This document shows, in pieces, positions 35,025 through 47,859 of a stretch of 64,000 nucleotides of DNA. The notes beneath the pieces were generated by a model. It did no database searches and had not been told where the DNA came from. It saw nothing but the letters and a program-made list of their open reading frames with translations. The position numbers and the translations under genes are program-made. The stretch's first letter is position 1. Each line of letters begins with the position of its first letter. The stretch lies in the NCBI GenBank assembly GCA_001695595.3, contig MBPM02000022.1, forward strand, positions 558,001-622,000, written 5' to 3'. The DNA comes from Plasmopara viticola (lineage: Eukaryota > Oomycota > Peronosporomycetes > Peronosporales > Peronosporaceae).

Positions 35025-36533
35025 TTAGCTCTCGCGGTAAACCTGCGTGACTAGATAGGCAATGACATCTTGTGCGTAGCGGTCAATGTCACCGTCTCCA
35101 TCAAAGCTGCGGTGCAGCTCCTCACGACATTGTGCGAGCGGCAGACTGAAAAGTGGAATGATTTTGTCGGATAACTGTTGAAAATATCGGCATACTTGTT
35201 TTTCACCCCTGATAAAGAATAGAGCTTGAATGCGATTTGAGAACAGTGAATACTGCTTTGAGGCCAGAAGTTCATTGTCCTCTTCAATAGTTGTGCCGTA
35301 AAGACTAAGCTGGTGGGTCATCAACTTTCGTAAGTACTGAAGTGCGCGAATCTCATTGTCGAACGAAATTGGTGGAGACGAATGCGCCGGACTTTTCATC
35401 TTCATTGTCGTAAACTCATCCTCAGTGGCAACAATCAGTCGAGCAAAGCTAAAGCCTTCGCGTGTGTTTGTATCTGAATGTGAACAGCTTAGCCGGGCGT
35501 CCATTGTAAAGATGCCACTTTCGTGCAAATACGCTCGCTTGTCATAAAAGAGCTGGCCATCAGCAGGAGACAATTGAAAGTCGATGAGCACTTCGTTCGG
35601 ATTCCGGCCATCCTCTTCTGTATTGTCCTCGACTGCGAAGCCGTAATTCAGCAAGAAACGATGGTTGCATTTTTTGCCATAGGAGTCGTACACTTGAGCG
35701 CCAGCGCCTATCGTTCCAAGTGACGTGATGGTAAACGCATCAATGCCCTGGTCAAAGGTCCAGCTCGTTTCACGCGGACGATAGTGGTTGAGCATGTCTG
35801 CAAACGGTACAAGTGCTGCTGTCTTCACTCCGTCGATTGTCAAGCCAAAGTTCCGGCTACAGACAATCATCCGCGCCCAACTGAAGCGGTCGAGCGAGAA
35901 GCGGACAAATGATGGGTCCACCTACAGCAGCCAACAACATATTGATTAGCCACGATAATATTGGTTTTGTGAGCAAAAACTTATCGACCGCACCCGGCAA
36001 ATGACGTCGTAATCCTTTCGAATAGCGGCCTTGCGTTCCTGGATCTGTTGAATAATATACGAGCCTTTCAACCAGCTGAGCTCTTCTTCAGACCAAAATA
36101 TGGGCATATTGCTGAGTGTAGAGGGTAATGTGCTGTAGTAATTGCGAAAAAAGGATGTCTCGACATGCTCCATATCCGTGAGCAAGAACATCATGAGGTA
36201 GATGTGTTTCGGTGCCACAAAGTCCAAATTGCGAGCCAGAAGCTTATGGCCAATGTCCGTGAGCTTACCCATTTCCACAGTGATAAGACACTTTTTTGGT
36301 ATTACAAGGATGCGCTCCCCCGGGACCAGCACTTTGCGACTGTGCACACCGCGCACCTCGGGCGCGTATTCTTGCAGCGCTAGCTTCTTGCTATCTGCCC
36401 CATTGCTCTCTAGCCACTGAATAAGTTCTCGTCCCACTACGTCTTCTTTATTTAGTCCATTGCGCGGAGGCGACGCAGCATTTTGTTGTATACTATCGTC
36501 GGCAGCAGATCGAGGCGGCGGAGGAGCGCTCAT
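35025..36533 (-). CDS. SETD3/Rubisco-LSMT-like SET-domain methyltransferase
   Basis: Two exons, 36533-35994 and 35921-35025, with a 72-nt intron give 478 residues. The start is the ATG at 36533; the frame just upstream has only TTG. The SET fold begins with VHSRKVLVPGERILVIP and includes SWARMIVCSRNFGL, the S-adenosylmethionine-site motif FADMLNHYRP and the lysine-channel motif YGKKCNHRFLLNYGF. A helical C-terminal half resembles the LSMT substrate-binding domain. Relatives methylate lysine or, for SETD3, a histidine of actin; the substrate here cannot be read from sequence. The protein is probably cytosolic, with a Pro-rich, Asn-rich disordered N-terminus. It is convergent with PARP copy B, 112 bases away. 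Confidence 0.87.
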
Positions 36534-36599
36534 GTCCAAGCGTATTTTGTAGCAAATTGGCAGGATGTGGCGCGAAGGTGCTGAGACTGCAAAATAGGT

Positions 36600-39500
36600 G
36601 TTTTGAATTAAAAAGCATACATATTTGAGCTGTAGCAGGGAAATCTGTTTTCCTCAAAGTTTCTCAAATCGCAAGCCGACATTTTATTCCTGCCAACATG
36701 GATTCTTCACTTCAAAAGGAAACAGATTTCATGAAGTCCGGTTTTAGCGCTTGCTGCCAATTCCCTGTTGGACAGCACGGCTTGCGCTATCTTAGCCAAT
36801 ATAATCGACGTCACTGATGATGGAAAGCGATAAACCAGTACGTCTGCTCAATCACCCGTGTTTTGCACAGACATGTCATGGAGAGTTCGTTGAACATCAA
36901 ACAAACAGCCACTATACAAACTTGAAAGTCTAGCGCACTTATCGATCAATCACGACGCAATGGCTCGGCAGCTTATACAATAAGCTGTTGCTACTAGCTA
37001 CACACGATCTGATGCCATCGCCGTCATTGCGGATGATTTGACAAAAAATCTCATTTTTTTAGATAGCTGATGCATTAGCATTAAAAAAATACATCGCTGC
37101 TGCTTTCATTGCAAATCACTCTTTACTCACCGCTAAATTTCAGATTAAAGAAAGGCATATATGAATGTCCAGTCTAGGCCAACTATTGCTGCACTCGACT
37201 AGCAAATAGTGCCTCATTCTTAGTATATTATGGCGTATAATCTTTTAGCACCGCTGCGCTGTATAGCCGTACCGTCTTGGATGTCAACCCGGACTGCATA
37301 TTAGGGCGAAGGGTGGGCGACTGTATTAATAAAAGTCAAGCTAAGAAGTGAATTGAGTACACCAACTCTTGGAAAATTGTTTTTGCCAGTTAAACTTTAA
37401 GGCACTTTCGAGCATCATGTGTGGTTTAGGTAGCTTTGAAAGCATACGAAATGATCAAGATGCTTGATTCTCGACAACGACTTGATGGGATCCCACTACT
37501 TCTTTGATAATTGAGACGTGTTACGAATACACCAATGGCTCGAGACCTACGATGTACGCTTATCCCGTCATATTCAGTTGCTGCACGGACTAGGAGAGTA
37601 GCATCACGAAGCAGAAATACTCCCTTAGTAATACCTATAGCAATTGTGGCAATTGTAATTTGATCAATGACAAGTGACGTGGCCACACATAGTTACAATA
37701 CCAGTTCGACGGACCCGTTGAAAAATAAAACTCAATACATTATCTGTCATTCGACCTCAATTTTCAATTTTCCTTACCGTCAGGCTCTCAAACTTTCACT
37801 GGGTGGATAAACAACCATGTTAATATATCAGTTCTACTTGCGATGAGAAAAGTTGCTGTAGTTATGAGTACTGAAGCTTTAAACATTGAATATTTACGAA
37901 CGGAAAGACATGGCAACGCGTCCTTGGTCGCGGAATTAATTTAATAGCTAAACTGTATACAAAACCCTTATAGTCTTATAGCTCTTTTATCATGTCTGCA
38001 TCTACCTCCGAGGAAAAAGGTATCTGCTACAGAGCTAAGATCATGTGGCCGCATGTATTTGTACAGCTAGGCCATTTAAGCCAAAATTGATTTTTCCGTG
38101 ACTGCCGACGATTACTCGTCGACACCACTACTATATGCAGTCTCCATCCCATAGGGCACCCCACGTGTGTGCAGCAAAGTTACGCGAGAGAAACTCTCAT
38201 GAAACGTAGCCAACATTTGCGTGCCGAGGTATATCCAGCATCTCACACAATGCATGTCCCATGAGATAAGTAAAGTGATATTTCCAGTATCGTTAAGAAG
38301 GCTAGAAGAAAAGCAGTACTTAATCTGATTAATGTATAGTGAATGTGAATACCCTCTACTGGGTAAGAGAGTCGAAATGGACATGAAATTCGCCTTGTTG
38401 CAGAGGTCACACCCATGGTGCATCAGTCGGCCAGGTACATTGATGAAGAGAAGGTAGACTTGGTCAGTTAACGGACGTTCATTGGTGCTTTGTCTATGGT
38501 CTTTGTAACTAATTAGTGTCCTGCTCCGAGCACACCAAAGCTCCAATAAATAAATTTTTCACGACAAATCAGTGCCTTGTATGTCGCGAGCATCCAGTAG
38601 ACGCAAAGAGGCTTACTTAGGAAAATCTTTGGCATGAAGGAAGAATAGAAGGTCGCTAGGCGAAGCCTCAAAGAGCATCTTGCTATGTAACATGAATCGC
38701 GTGTGCAAATCTGGCTTGCTACTTGTAGGGGCAATCAGAAAAGTTTTGGTAAATCATGGTCTCTCGGTAGCGTCGGGCAAATACGCTTGACTCTGCACCG
38801 CCAAAACAAATTCTCCATAAACTGAGGCGTAGCGACTGACATTGTCACTATTTGCTTAGCGACATAATTTAGGGTTAATGTACCTTGGATGATGATTTAT
38901 CAGATCATTTACTCCATCTTTAAAGATATGCAAGGCATTGTGATTAAGCCTACAATCTTGTATGAAGTGGCACGTGATTCACTGAGCACTGCTAATAATT
39001 GTCATGAAAAGCGTGCTTAGCTTTTAGCCAAATAATGAGGGGTGAGGCCCATCAATGCACGCAATATGCCACGTTGTTTGTTGATCAACGCATGTCACGA
39101 TTAAAATTGTCACACGCGAAGCAGAGTATGACTGGCAATAGGCGAATGTATATAGAGCGAAGCATTGACAATATGATGCGCCTTTCATTGTGCATTATTT
39201 TGCATTGCAATTTATTAGGTAATCGGCGTCTGTGGCACGAGAATAGCCGCATATAGCTTATTATTTTGAAAACACGGGTGTCGGCGATTGCAGACCACTC
39301 ACGCCTAGTGCTTTGCACGAAAACGTGCGTCAATGATACTACTCCATCTTTTAGTAAAAGCCATTTTACGCTACGTCGTATTTGGCCCCACAAAATAAGT
39401 CAATAGCATGACGCCCACCTTCATTAGGAAAGATGGCGGTGGCGGATATCGTGCGACCACATATTGGCATTTCTTTATCCGTAACAGTGTGAATGCGAAG

Positions 39501-42500
39501 AGTCCTTTTGCATTAATAATTTCACCTCGTGTACTATCATTTTACGGTCGCTTTATTGTGAAATTGAGCAAATATGGAAAGTTGAAATCTTCTTCTGGTT
39601 CAATGACCACCATTTGACTATGTCATGGGTCTCCAAACTCTAATATCGACATTTTTCAGATCAAGTTCAGCATTATTGAATGAAAAGTTTCTTCCTTGTA
39701 GGTGTATACAGACGAGTACGATGATCGCCAACAGACACGACTTCGTCAAATCCTCTCTGTTCGAGACAAGACGCCTGACGCTACTTAATGAGCATCATGC
39801 ATTGCCGTCTTTCAAAGGTGGCTCCAAAAAAGGCTTAGCGTATTGACACTATCCTGCACTGATGTCTTGCAACTTGCGACGCTTTTCATATTCTTCACTC
39901 TGCGAAAAACATATCATCAAATAAGGGACGCCGTAGATGATTTGATTTTAGTCGAGGATTTCAGCCATGACTTACGACAAACACTGCTCACAACGATCGC
40001 TGGTTAACGAGCTACGTCTATCTTGAGGGCCTTATAGCAGGCCGTATATGCAGCAAATGTTGTTTTCGACGAGCCTTACTTACTAGATAGAATGTCACTT
40101 CATGTACATCTACATCGCCTCCCCGTTGACGGCTAAAGTATAAGACAAGCGCTAGCTCACGGCATGCGTCAAAATGCTTTCTCTTGAGCTCCGCTCAGTA
40201 TTTTTTATGGCGCTCTACGCGCAAAGGTAGAGATCCGTCATGACTTTTGGCTTATAGCCATTTATTTTAATCTACAGCATGCAGCAAATTTTGTTTTCAG
40301 GAGCGGCTTACGCATTCCAGTCATAAATCACCACTGAGACTGTTGTGATTTTTTATACTTAGTTTTAAGAAATAGGGAAGAGTATTTTTGGCTTAGTTTG
40401 CAATATCAACCAAGACCAGACGTCTTGACAGTAGGAATCTTTTCTTTAAAAACAGTCTTCTAAGACTTTCACAATCTAAGTAGGGAGCTTTTTAACATTT
40501 CCAAGTGATACCTGGAGGTGCTGCCGTGGATGTTATGAGTTTAAAAATGCTCTTTTTAGTTGGGATGATCAAAGCTAATTAGGAGTTTAATTTTGTTGAA
40601 ATAAATCAGCTTGACCGTCCATGTAACGCGAGATCCTCGAAGCGAATCAGCGAGCATTATCTTCCTCGCGTCCGTACAACCTTTAATTAAAGAAGACGTC
40701 CAAGTGTTCTGGCAAGGTCCAAACCAAGTAATTACGAAGGGTCGACGTCGCCTCGAGTCTTTTCCAGGCGGGGCGGCAAATGTAAGCCTATCACTGTCCT
40801 GTTTGTTTGGGCATGCCGAAAAACGGTTTTCAGCAAGCTTGTCGTCTGCTTTGACATTTCGAATTACGATGCAATCTCAGATTTTCCATCTGCTCGCTAT
40901 CAATCTACCGACAAGTCACGCTTGAATGCCAGGCTCTTTGCACACTAGTGACATATGACATGACCATGAGAGCAGTTACAAGCGCGAAGTTTTGGTCGTG
41001 CAAATATGCTGACTCTTCATGAAAACGACGCAAGACCGATCCAAAATCCGTCTTTGCCGCATCTTAAAGCTTAGGTCAGCGGCACTTTGAAGTGGAGCGA
41101 ATCCCCTCTGCACAAATTGATAGAATCTATATTCAATGCAGTAAGGATGTCAAGCTTTATTTTAGTTTGCCCAGGTAATAAATGCTAGCATGAACGTAAT
41201 CTCAAGAATTCGCCTTAACGCAGCCAAAATCAATAAATACTAACGTAGACTTTAGCTGAATCTGATCAAAGTGTCGTACCAGCGGGGCGATAGCGAACTT
41301 GGCTTTCAGCATACTAAACAGCGAGCACTAAAGAATCCATTTGACGCATTTATATGATGAACCTAATTTCTTCTAATTGATATGCAATAACCACTAAAAA
41401 TTGCCTCACCTATTTAACAGAGAGATGACGCGTAGATTGCCCAATCTACTTCAGTAGCTTAGGCTGCCAAAGAAGAACGTTAAGATCGCAACATTTGCAA
41501 ATTTGGCAAGCCGATCAGCGCCTCCGCATATTTTAGATGTTCTTTCTGCCCATTTAGATTTTTCAATTTGGTAGGATGTTTCTTGTCGAGGTTTACCAGT
41601 ATCACTCTGATATTGCGTCTTATCGCGGATATTCTCCAGCGTTCAAATTCGTGTACTGAATTGATTTGCGGTCATGCTTACTTTAGGAGACTTTTCTCCT
41701 CTCAAGCTAACATACCTTCAGTGAATCATATTCGGGGTGTTGAACAGCTCGACTTTTCGTCACTCGAGCCAAACTCTCTTTGCTCGAAAATGATTTTGCC
41801 AACAAGGACAAAACAGTGACGTTTATACACTTCTGGGGACTTGTACCGGCCACCTTTATCTTTATGCCACAATTACATAGAACAGCGCAGTCGCCGTGTC
41901 TTCTTCCAAGTATTTGAAGCTCTTCCGCTGGTAACTTCCGGTCGGCGGTAGGTCTGTTCACTGCGCAATTTTAAGCAGTACCGGCTTCCATGTTGACCTG
42001 GTGAGCATTCTGGAGTCCTCTGAGCATCTTAAGGTCGCTTTCTAATAAAATCTTGTGGGCAGCAGACAGCAGCGTCGCACTGACTAGAATGAAGTTTCGG
42101 GGCCTTTGGTGACAGCCCAACTCGATAGCATTAAAATGACCTAAAGCACATCTGAATGCCACCACCTTGAGCGGTGACTCAAGGCATATACTCGCTAGCT
42201 CTCATGCCGTCGGTTGTTATTGGCCTTTCCACGCACTCAAACGATAAACAACGGTTCTCGCTCGTCGTGTCTTCACTGGTGGCCTGGTTCTATTGTAGTT
42301 ATCGGTAGACGTGCTCAAGATCAGCTACGTTATGTACTACGCCAGAAATGGCTTCTTTCGTACAAAGTCGACAACTTCTGCAGCAATATTGACTTTTTCG
42401 TCGTAAAAAAAAAACTCAGATAGATAAGAAGACAGTACGATATCTGGCAGAAAAGCACATGTTTAAAGAATTCTGTTAGATGCGTATTAGAAAAAAATAC

Positions 42501-43600
42501 TATGCTAGGTAGTACTTGCGCATACAAACTGACTGAGTTTTTATCGCTCAATTTAAAAAATTTCTTCTCACACTTGAATGCTGATAGTTGTATGAGGCGT
42601 TAGTGTCAAATCCATACTAAATTCTGAGTCTGACAGATAGCATTCTGCGACTCATATCGATCCTAAGTAAAGAAGGTCGGAAACCTGATGTCACACTTCC
42701 TCTTAGTAGCTTTCTCGGACAGCCTTGATGTACCTAGTAGGACTAATTCACAATTACAGCAGTACGCATGCTCTTTTCATAACATATCAAATAAGCGATA
42801 GGAAAGTATTGATGCTGAGGAGTTGTCGCATCAATTGGATGCAATCATCTTTTTGCGATCCGCCGAAGAGCACCTGAATACGCGCCCACGCAACCCACTC
42901 TTACTTGCTGTCGTCACTAACGCAATGTCTATCTGCATCGATTCAATGCTGCTCATCCCGACATGCACGTATGAAGCACGAGAATCAGCAAAGGTCGAAA
43001 GCACCTCAAGATTGACGACACGTCATTTTCATTGCCTTAGTAAAAAACATGCATGTGGCGATTCTACGTAGCGCAATTGTCGCCATTGAATTTGTCGACG
43101 GCGACCTTGGCCGAGACGTTATCCACCGAGGTCATGGTTGTTGGACTCATTATTCGTTAGTAACGAGCGAAGCGTAGTCAAAGTGAAGTTGGGGGAGAAT
43201 TTGTGCAGACTATTCTGCGCGAGGATGGACCGAGCGAAGACACTTGTGTGGAAAGAAGAAAGATTTCAAAGTGCATATGATCATAGGATATCATGTTCGC
43301 AACTACGTGATACCTGTAACTCGACCACGGAATTTAGCCAATTAAAGAGTTTTGCCAGACGGGCGCAAACATCTTACCATCCAGCTTGAGTGTGCCTATC
43401 CATGCGTCTATCCGTGACGTCATCGAGAGCCGGTACAATTAGAGTATACCGGTTACCCGCAACGATTTATTCACCTTAAAAATACCAAATTGCGACAGCG
43501 AATTTAGCAAGATTGTCTTTCATAGTGCAATTAATTTTAATTGATCTAAGACAGTAGCATAAAAAAATTCTAAGCCATTGAACGCAAATGTCATTTAAAA
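36600..43600. other. 7-kb gene desert
   Basis: No intact gene is recognised. Short frames occur at 37426-37686, 38112-38546 (both minus), 40611-40925 and 42823-43071 (both plus). None has an ATG together with coding composition and a known domain. At 43138-43389 a frame begins with TTG and contains SNERSVVKV soon after; it is discussed as a weak effector-like trace. The rest is AT-rich and probably old transposon debris. Confidence 0.4.
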
Positions 43601-43632
43601 CCCCCATTAGGACTAAACCGTTCGCACGTTGC

Positions 43633-46600
43633 CTACTTTTTCATCGGAATCACGTCCTTGTGGAACTTATCGCGTAAATATGACCGCACGGGGCCGAGAA
43701 CCACCACGTACTCAAATAAAATGCAGGCAACGACATTACCAAGAAGCAGAGCAAGTAACTTCACGCGAAAGCTTATGGGCATTGGAATATCTGGAAGGCC
43801 GACGACATTGGTACCACTTGAAATGCGAAAGCGGTCAGTAACAATGCTCGGCTTCCCGAGAAGCAAGTAGAGGTCCAATGCTCCAGCCGCAGTAAAAAAG
43901 GCCACAAGCAGATAATTTTTCCAAACCGGTTGGCGATATGTTGAGCCAAAACTGAACACCCACGCTGCAATGTGCTGCTGGAAAATGGCTGTAAAGAACA
44001 GAGTTGTGGCCAAGTGGTTATCCGACATCAGCCACCACTTGGCAACATCTACATCGTCCGGCGAGAACGGGCAATACCAAACTTGAGACGTCAGCATGTG
44101 GATGCCACAGCTTAAGAAGATGATATTGATGGCCTCTTGTCCCAGGATAGATGAAAGCGTCGTAGGTCCAATCAGACTCGACGTCGGCCGCTTGTTTTTC
44201 AGCTCGTCCAGTGGCTTGGACAATGTAATGACGTAGGAGCACCCCACGAGCATAAAGCCTTCGGCCAGAATCCAGCACCATTGCGAAATGTTGATGGCGT
44301 GGAAGTACATAAACAACCGAAGCACGGAACTAATGAGGCCGTACATGATGAGGAATTTCACAGATGCAAAAGATGTCGCTACACTGCAACGACCTTCACG
44401 ACACAAGTCCACGACCGACTCGATTGTCTTCGACTTACTTGTAAACGGCGACACAACGGAAGCCTCGGCATCACTTAATGCGACACCAGCGTGTGCAAAA
44501 CGTAAAGCACCACAATCATTGCCACCATCGCCACACATGCCAGTCACTGCGCCCGTCTCCATGTGTAGTTTGACACACTCCACCTTTCCGTCTGGTGTCA
44601 TACGACTAAAAATGCGGATGTAGAGCAGTAGTCCTCTGATCTCTCCCTTTGCCACCAATTCGTCAAACGCCACCCCCGTGACAGCCAGTTCCACGTCATC
44701 ACCCCGCTCAACCATCATCTTCACTGCTGCCAGGTCGTACTCCTCATCCAAATCTACATCGCGCCACACGAGCTTCTTGCCTTCAATCCTTGCCACCATT
44801 TCACCCAAAAGCACACGCGAACTCGACGACAGCATGCCACTCTTGCGCGCGATGTAGCAGCCACACATGGCATTGTCACCCGTGACCATGACCGTACGGA
44901 TGTCTCCTGCTTTCAGCTTTGCAATGGCATTTTCTGTATCGTCCTTCAGCTCGTTGCGGAACAAGATGAGACCTAATAATGACAGATTCTCGTCCACAGA
45001 TTCGCGGTTGTTAGCAAACGCAACAACTTGCTCGTGCGTCCAGTCACTCGGCAGCTCGCGATACGACAGACCGAGGACGTAGCACCCGTCCTTCGCGAAA
45101 CGATCGGCTACGCTCTTGTAGTCGGCCGGGATACTGCCTCGAACACTTAATTGTTGCATACGTTCATACGAGCCCTTGCAGAAGACGTAGTACTTGCCAT
45201 TCTTGCGGTTTCGTACAATGACACTCATCGACATGCGGTGGTGGTCAAAGTCATAGCGCTTGATGAACTCAAGCTGGAGTGCTGGGTCGACCTTTGAACG
45301 CACATACGGCTGCACCCCTTCCTTCTCGACCAATTCCCAGCCTGTGGCTTTAAACATCCGTACCTCCACTTCATTTCCAACAAGACGGTCTTCAAGTGAT
45401 CCAACGGAATGGCATGTAGTAAGTGCGTACAACAACTCTTCAAATGACAATGTGTCCTTTATATCATTGACAATTGGAGTAAAAACACAATTCTTGACGG
45501 GCTGTACACCAAGAAAGTCGAGTCCTTGCTTCGTGAGCGTACCGGTCTTGTCAAAGCAAAAAATGCGCACTTTGCCACAGAGTGTGATCCGTTGAACATT
45601 GAGCGAGAACACACCAAGCTTTTCAAGACGCTGCGAAGCATTCATTTGACCGACTGTAATGACAACGGGGAGTAGAGGACTAATGACGCCCGAGAGGACA
45701 AAGATTGCGTAGCAGAAAGCAGCGTACCGGTTGTTCAGCTTTCCGTTGCTCAGTAGAAAGTTGATCACGAGAATACAGGCAATGACGGCGTAGACGAACA
45801 GTATGGCAATCAACACCTTGAGATGTTCGTTGTACTTGAAACGCATCGGAATTGGGAACAGGATCGACTGAATCAACTGACCCTTTGTCGTATGCGCACC
45901 AGTAGTCTGTACAATCGCCACAATCTCTTCACGGCGACCCGAAGACAGCACACGAGTACCAGCGAATAGTGTGTGCTTCTTGCTGCCCTTTTCAGGATCA
46001 TACACTTCACAGCTGTTCTCGGGGATCGGAAACTTTTGCACAGGCATTGACTCGCCTGTCAACATTGACTCGTCACACACTGTGGTGCCCTTAATGATGG
46101 CCATATCACATGGCACGATCCAATTCTCAGAGACTTTCACCAGGTCACCAGGGACAATATCAGGTGACGACAAAACCCGCCACTCGCCACTACGAAACAC
46201 CGTCACATCTGTGCGATAGTGTGTCATTTTGACAATAGACGACTGAATCCTACGCTGCGTGTAGATATTAACTGCAGCAGCACCGAGGACGACGACAGTC
46301 ATGACAATGCCCATGTTCCAGTATGTAAAATAGTACCAGACGTAGTAGCACATGATCTGATAGATGTAAAAAAGCGTGAAAAATTCCTGTGCAATGGAGA
46401 CGAGCAGCGATGGCATTGCAACGTCAACGGAATTGGATCCGACTGTGTTGTAGCGGTACTTCGCTTCACCATCCGAAAGACCGCATGCCTCTAGTTGCAT
46501 CTGATCGTAAGTGTGCCCGAGTGCGACTGCACCGGGTACAAAGCGCTGTTCAGTGTCTTCGTACACGTACCGAAGATGCTGAAACTCGACAAAGCGAAGG

Positions 46601-47838
46601 CCATCAACTGCGACAACTGGGACTGTCTCCCGGTAGCCACTAATTTTACCCTTGGACGCGAAAAAGCCCTCAACTTTAGCAACAAAGTCCGAGACCCCCG
46701 ATCGATCCGCAAGCAACACTTTGGTGTCGTCACGCTTGAGCATGTAGACAAACTCGCATCGGTCAAGCGGCACGCGAAGGCGAAAGAAATTCGAGATCCG
46801 ATCTTGCATTGCCACGATAATGACAAACCACAGGGCGGTAATGACCCATATAATGATAAACACAAGGGCGTTGTCTTCGGTCGTATCGAAGAGTGGCGGG
46901 GTAAAGTTGCCGTAGTAATCGTAAATGATGATAATCAAGAGCACATTCAATGCGAAAGAGGCCACGACGACACACCCAAAGACCAAAGTGCCAATCATTG
47001 ACTTGGAAAATCCCGTCTGGAGGATCCCTTCGGCTGCGTCGAATTGCAAACGAGTGTCGGACATACGGACACTCGTGTGACGGTCGAGAGTATTCCCCGC
47101 GACGGATTTTGACGGCGTCGACGATACGTTGATCAACTTTTTGGTCATTTCATTCGACGATTTGCTGGAGTTTTGCATATAATTCTTGTACACGACCCAT
47201 CCCCCAAGGATACTAAAGAAAGCAAAATACAAAAAGTAAATGGTCACCAACGTTGCTTCTGTGAACGTAGTAAATCGAGGCTGGACAGTAAAGGTCGTGG
47301 TTTTACACTGGTCCATCAACTCCGAGTCGACAGTGTCATCGCTCAGCATGAGGCTATAGCAAATGGCACCACTCGGGAACGTGGCATTGTTGTTGCGGAC
47401 ATTGGCCGCAAATGTCCAGAACACTGAGCTGTCTTGCGAATCCGCTGCTAGCGATAAATTAGAATCCGCACACTGCAGTTTTTCCGTCAATTCGTCCGTT
47501 GCGGGGTCGACCGCGGCCTGTAAGCGACAAACAGTGCTCGGATCGTTATAGTAGAACTCGGGCGTGGATGGATGGTGCATGGTGTATGGAAAATTGACTT
47601 GGCGCTGCTGATTCCAGCCATTGACGTAGTACGACTCGTACTCACCGCCAAACGGTCGGTTAAACTTCGTGTATACCACCTTGGTGGATTCCGAGTATTC
47701 ACAACAGTAATATTCGGGAGCATGGCGGACCGGACACGCGGCAAAGTCCATTTGGTCGGCTGCTGCAGCGTGTACGTGAGTAGGTGCAAGCACGGCCAGT
47801 GCCAGCGGTGGAAGGAGCGTCGAACGCCAGCGTGGCAT
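43633..47838 (-). CDS. P5-type (P5B-like) P-type ATPase with N-terminal ectodomain
   Basis: This is a single exon of 1401 residues starting at ATG 47838; the frame two codons upstream begins only with GTG. A signal peptide (LLPPLALAVLAPTHVHA) leads to a luminal or extracellular region of about 180 residues. That region holds Cys pairs (CPVRHAPEYYCC, VCRLQ, LQCADS, AICYS, DQCK) and Asn-glycosylation sites. Then come the P-type ATPase core and about a dozen membrane segments. Landmarks are TGES, the phosphorylation site CFDKTGTLTKQGLDF near residue 760, KGSYER in the nucleotide domain, TGDNAMC, and GMCGDGGNDCGALRFAHAG with SPFTSK as in P5B pumps. P5B pumps (ATP13A2 type) export polyamines from lysosomes. 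The fourth-helix motif, PPALP in P5B, is SPLLP here, so substrate and even subtype are uncertain. Confidence 0.9.
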   Translation of the reverse strand: MPRWRSTLLPPLALAVLAPTHVHAAAADQMDFAACPVRHAPEYYCCEYSESTKVVYTKFNRPFGGEYESYYVNGWNQQRQVNFPYTMHHPSTPEFYYNDPSTVCRLQAAVDPATDELTEKLQCADSNLSLAADSQDSSVFWTFAANVRNNNATFPSGAICYSLMLSDDTVDSELMDQCKTTTFTVQPRFTTFTEATLVTIYFLYFAFFSILGGWVVYKNYMQNSSKSSNEMTKKLINVSSTPSKSVAGNTLDRHTSVRMSDTRLQFDAAEGILQTGFSKSMIGTLVFGCVVVASFALNVLLIIIIYDYYGNFTPPLFDTTEDNALVFIIIWVITALWFVIIVAMQDRISNFFRLRVPLDRCEFVYMLKRDDTKVLLADRSGVSDFVAKVEGFFASKGKISGYRETVPVVAVDGLRFVEFQHLRYVYEDTEQRFVPGAVALGHTYDQMQLEACGLSDGEAKYRYNTVGSNSVDVAMPSLLVSIAQEFFTLFYIYQIMCYYVWYYFTYWNMGIVMTVVVLGAAAVNIYTQRRIQSSIVKMTHYRTDVTVFRSGEWRVLSSPDIVPGDLVKVSENWIVPCDMAIIKGTTVCDESMLTGESMPVQKFPIPENSCEVYDPEKGSKKHTLFAGTRVLSSGRREEIVAIVQTTGAHTTKGQLIQSILFPIPMRFKYNEHLKVLIAILFVYAVIACILVINFLLSNGKLNNRYAAFCYAIFVLSGVISPLLPVVITVGQMNASQRLEKLGVFSLNVQRITLCGKVRIFCFDKTGTLTKQGLDFLGVQPVKNCVFTPIVNDIKDTLSFEELLYALTTCHSVGSLEDRLVGNEVEVRMFKATGWELVEKEGVQPYVRSKVDPALQLEFIKRYDFDHHRMSMSVIVRNRKNGKYYVFCKGSYERMQQLSVRGSIPADYKSVADRFAKDGCYVLGLSYRELPSDWTHEQVVAFANNRESVDENLSLLGLILFRNELKDDTENAIAKLKAGDIRTVMVTGDNAMCGCYIARKSGMLSSSSRVLLGEMVARIEGKKLVWRDVDLDEEYDLAAVKMMVERGDDVELAVTGVAFDELVAKGEIRGLLLYIRIFSRMTPDGKVECVKLHMETGAVTGMCGDGGNDCGALRFAHAGVALSDAEASVVSPFTSKSKTIESVVDLCREGRCSVATSFASVKFLIMYGLISSVLRLFMYFHAINISQWCWILAEGFMLVGCSYVITLSKPLDELKNKRPTSSLIGPTTLSSILGQEAINIIFLSCGIHMLTSQVWYCPFSPDDVDVAKWWLMSDNHLATTLFFTAIFQQHIAAWVFSFGSTYRQPVWKNYLLVAFFTAAGALDLYLLLGKPSIVTDRFRISSGTNVVGLPDIPMPISFRVKLLALLLGNVVACILFEYVVVLGPVRSYLRDKFHKDVIPMKK

Positions 47839-47859
47839 GTTCACTACAAAAACTAACGA

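Noticed and set aside
40611..40925. 104-residue plus-strand frame
   Set aside because: It begins with TTG, has no known domain, and sits in AT-rich desert. It is most likely chance or debris.
43658..47856. Numerous antisense frames over the P5 ATPase
   Set aside because: All are shadows of a single 1401-codon gene with complete P-type ATPase motifs.
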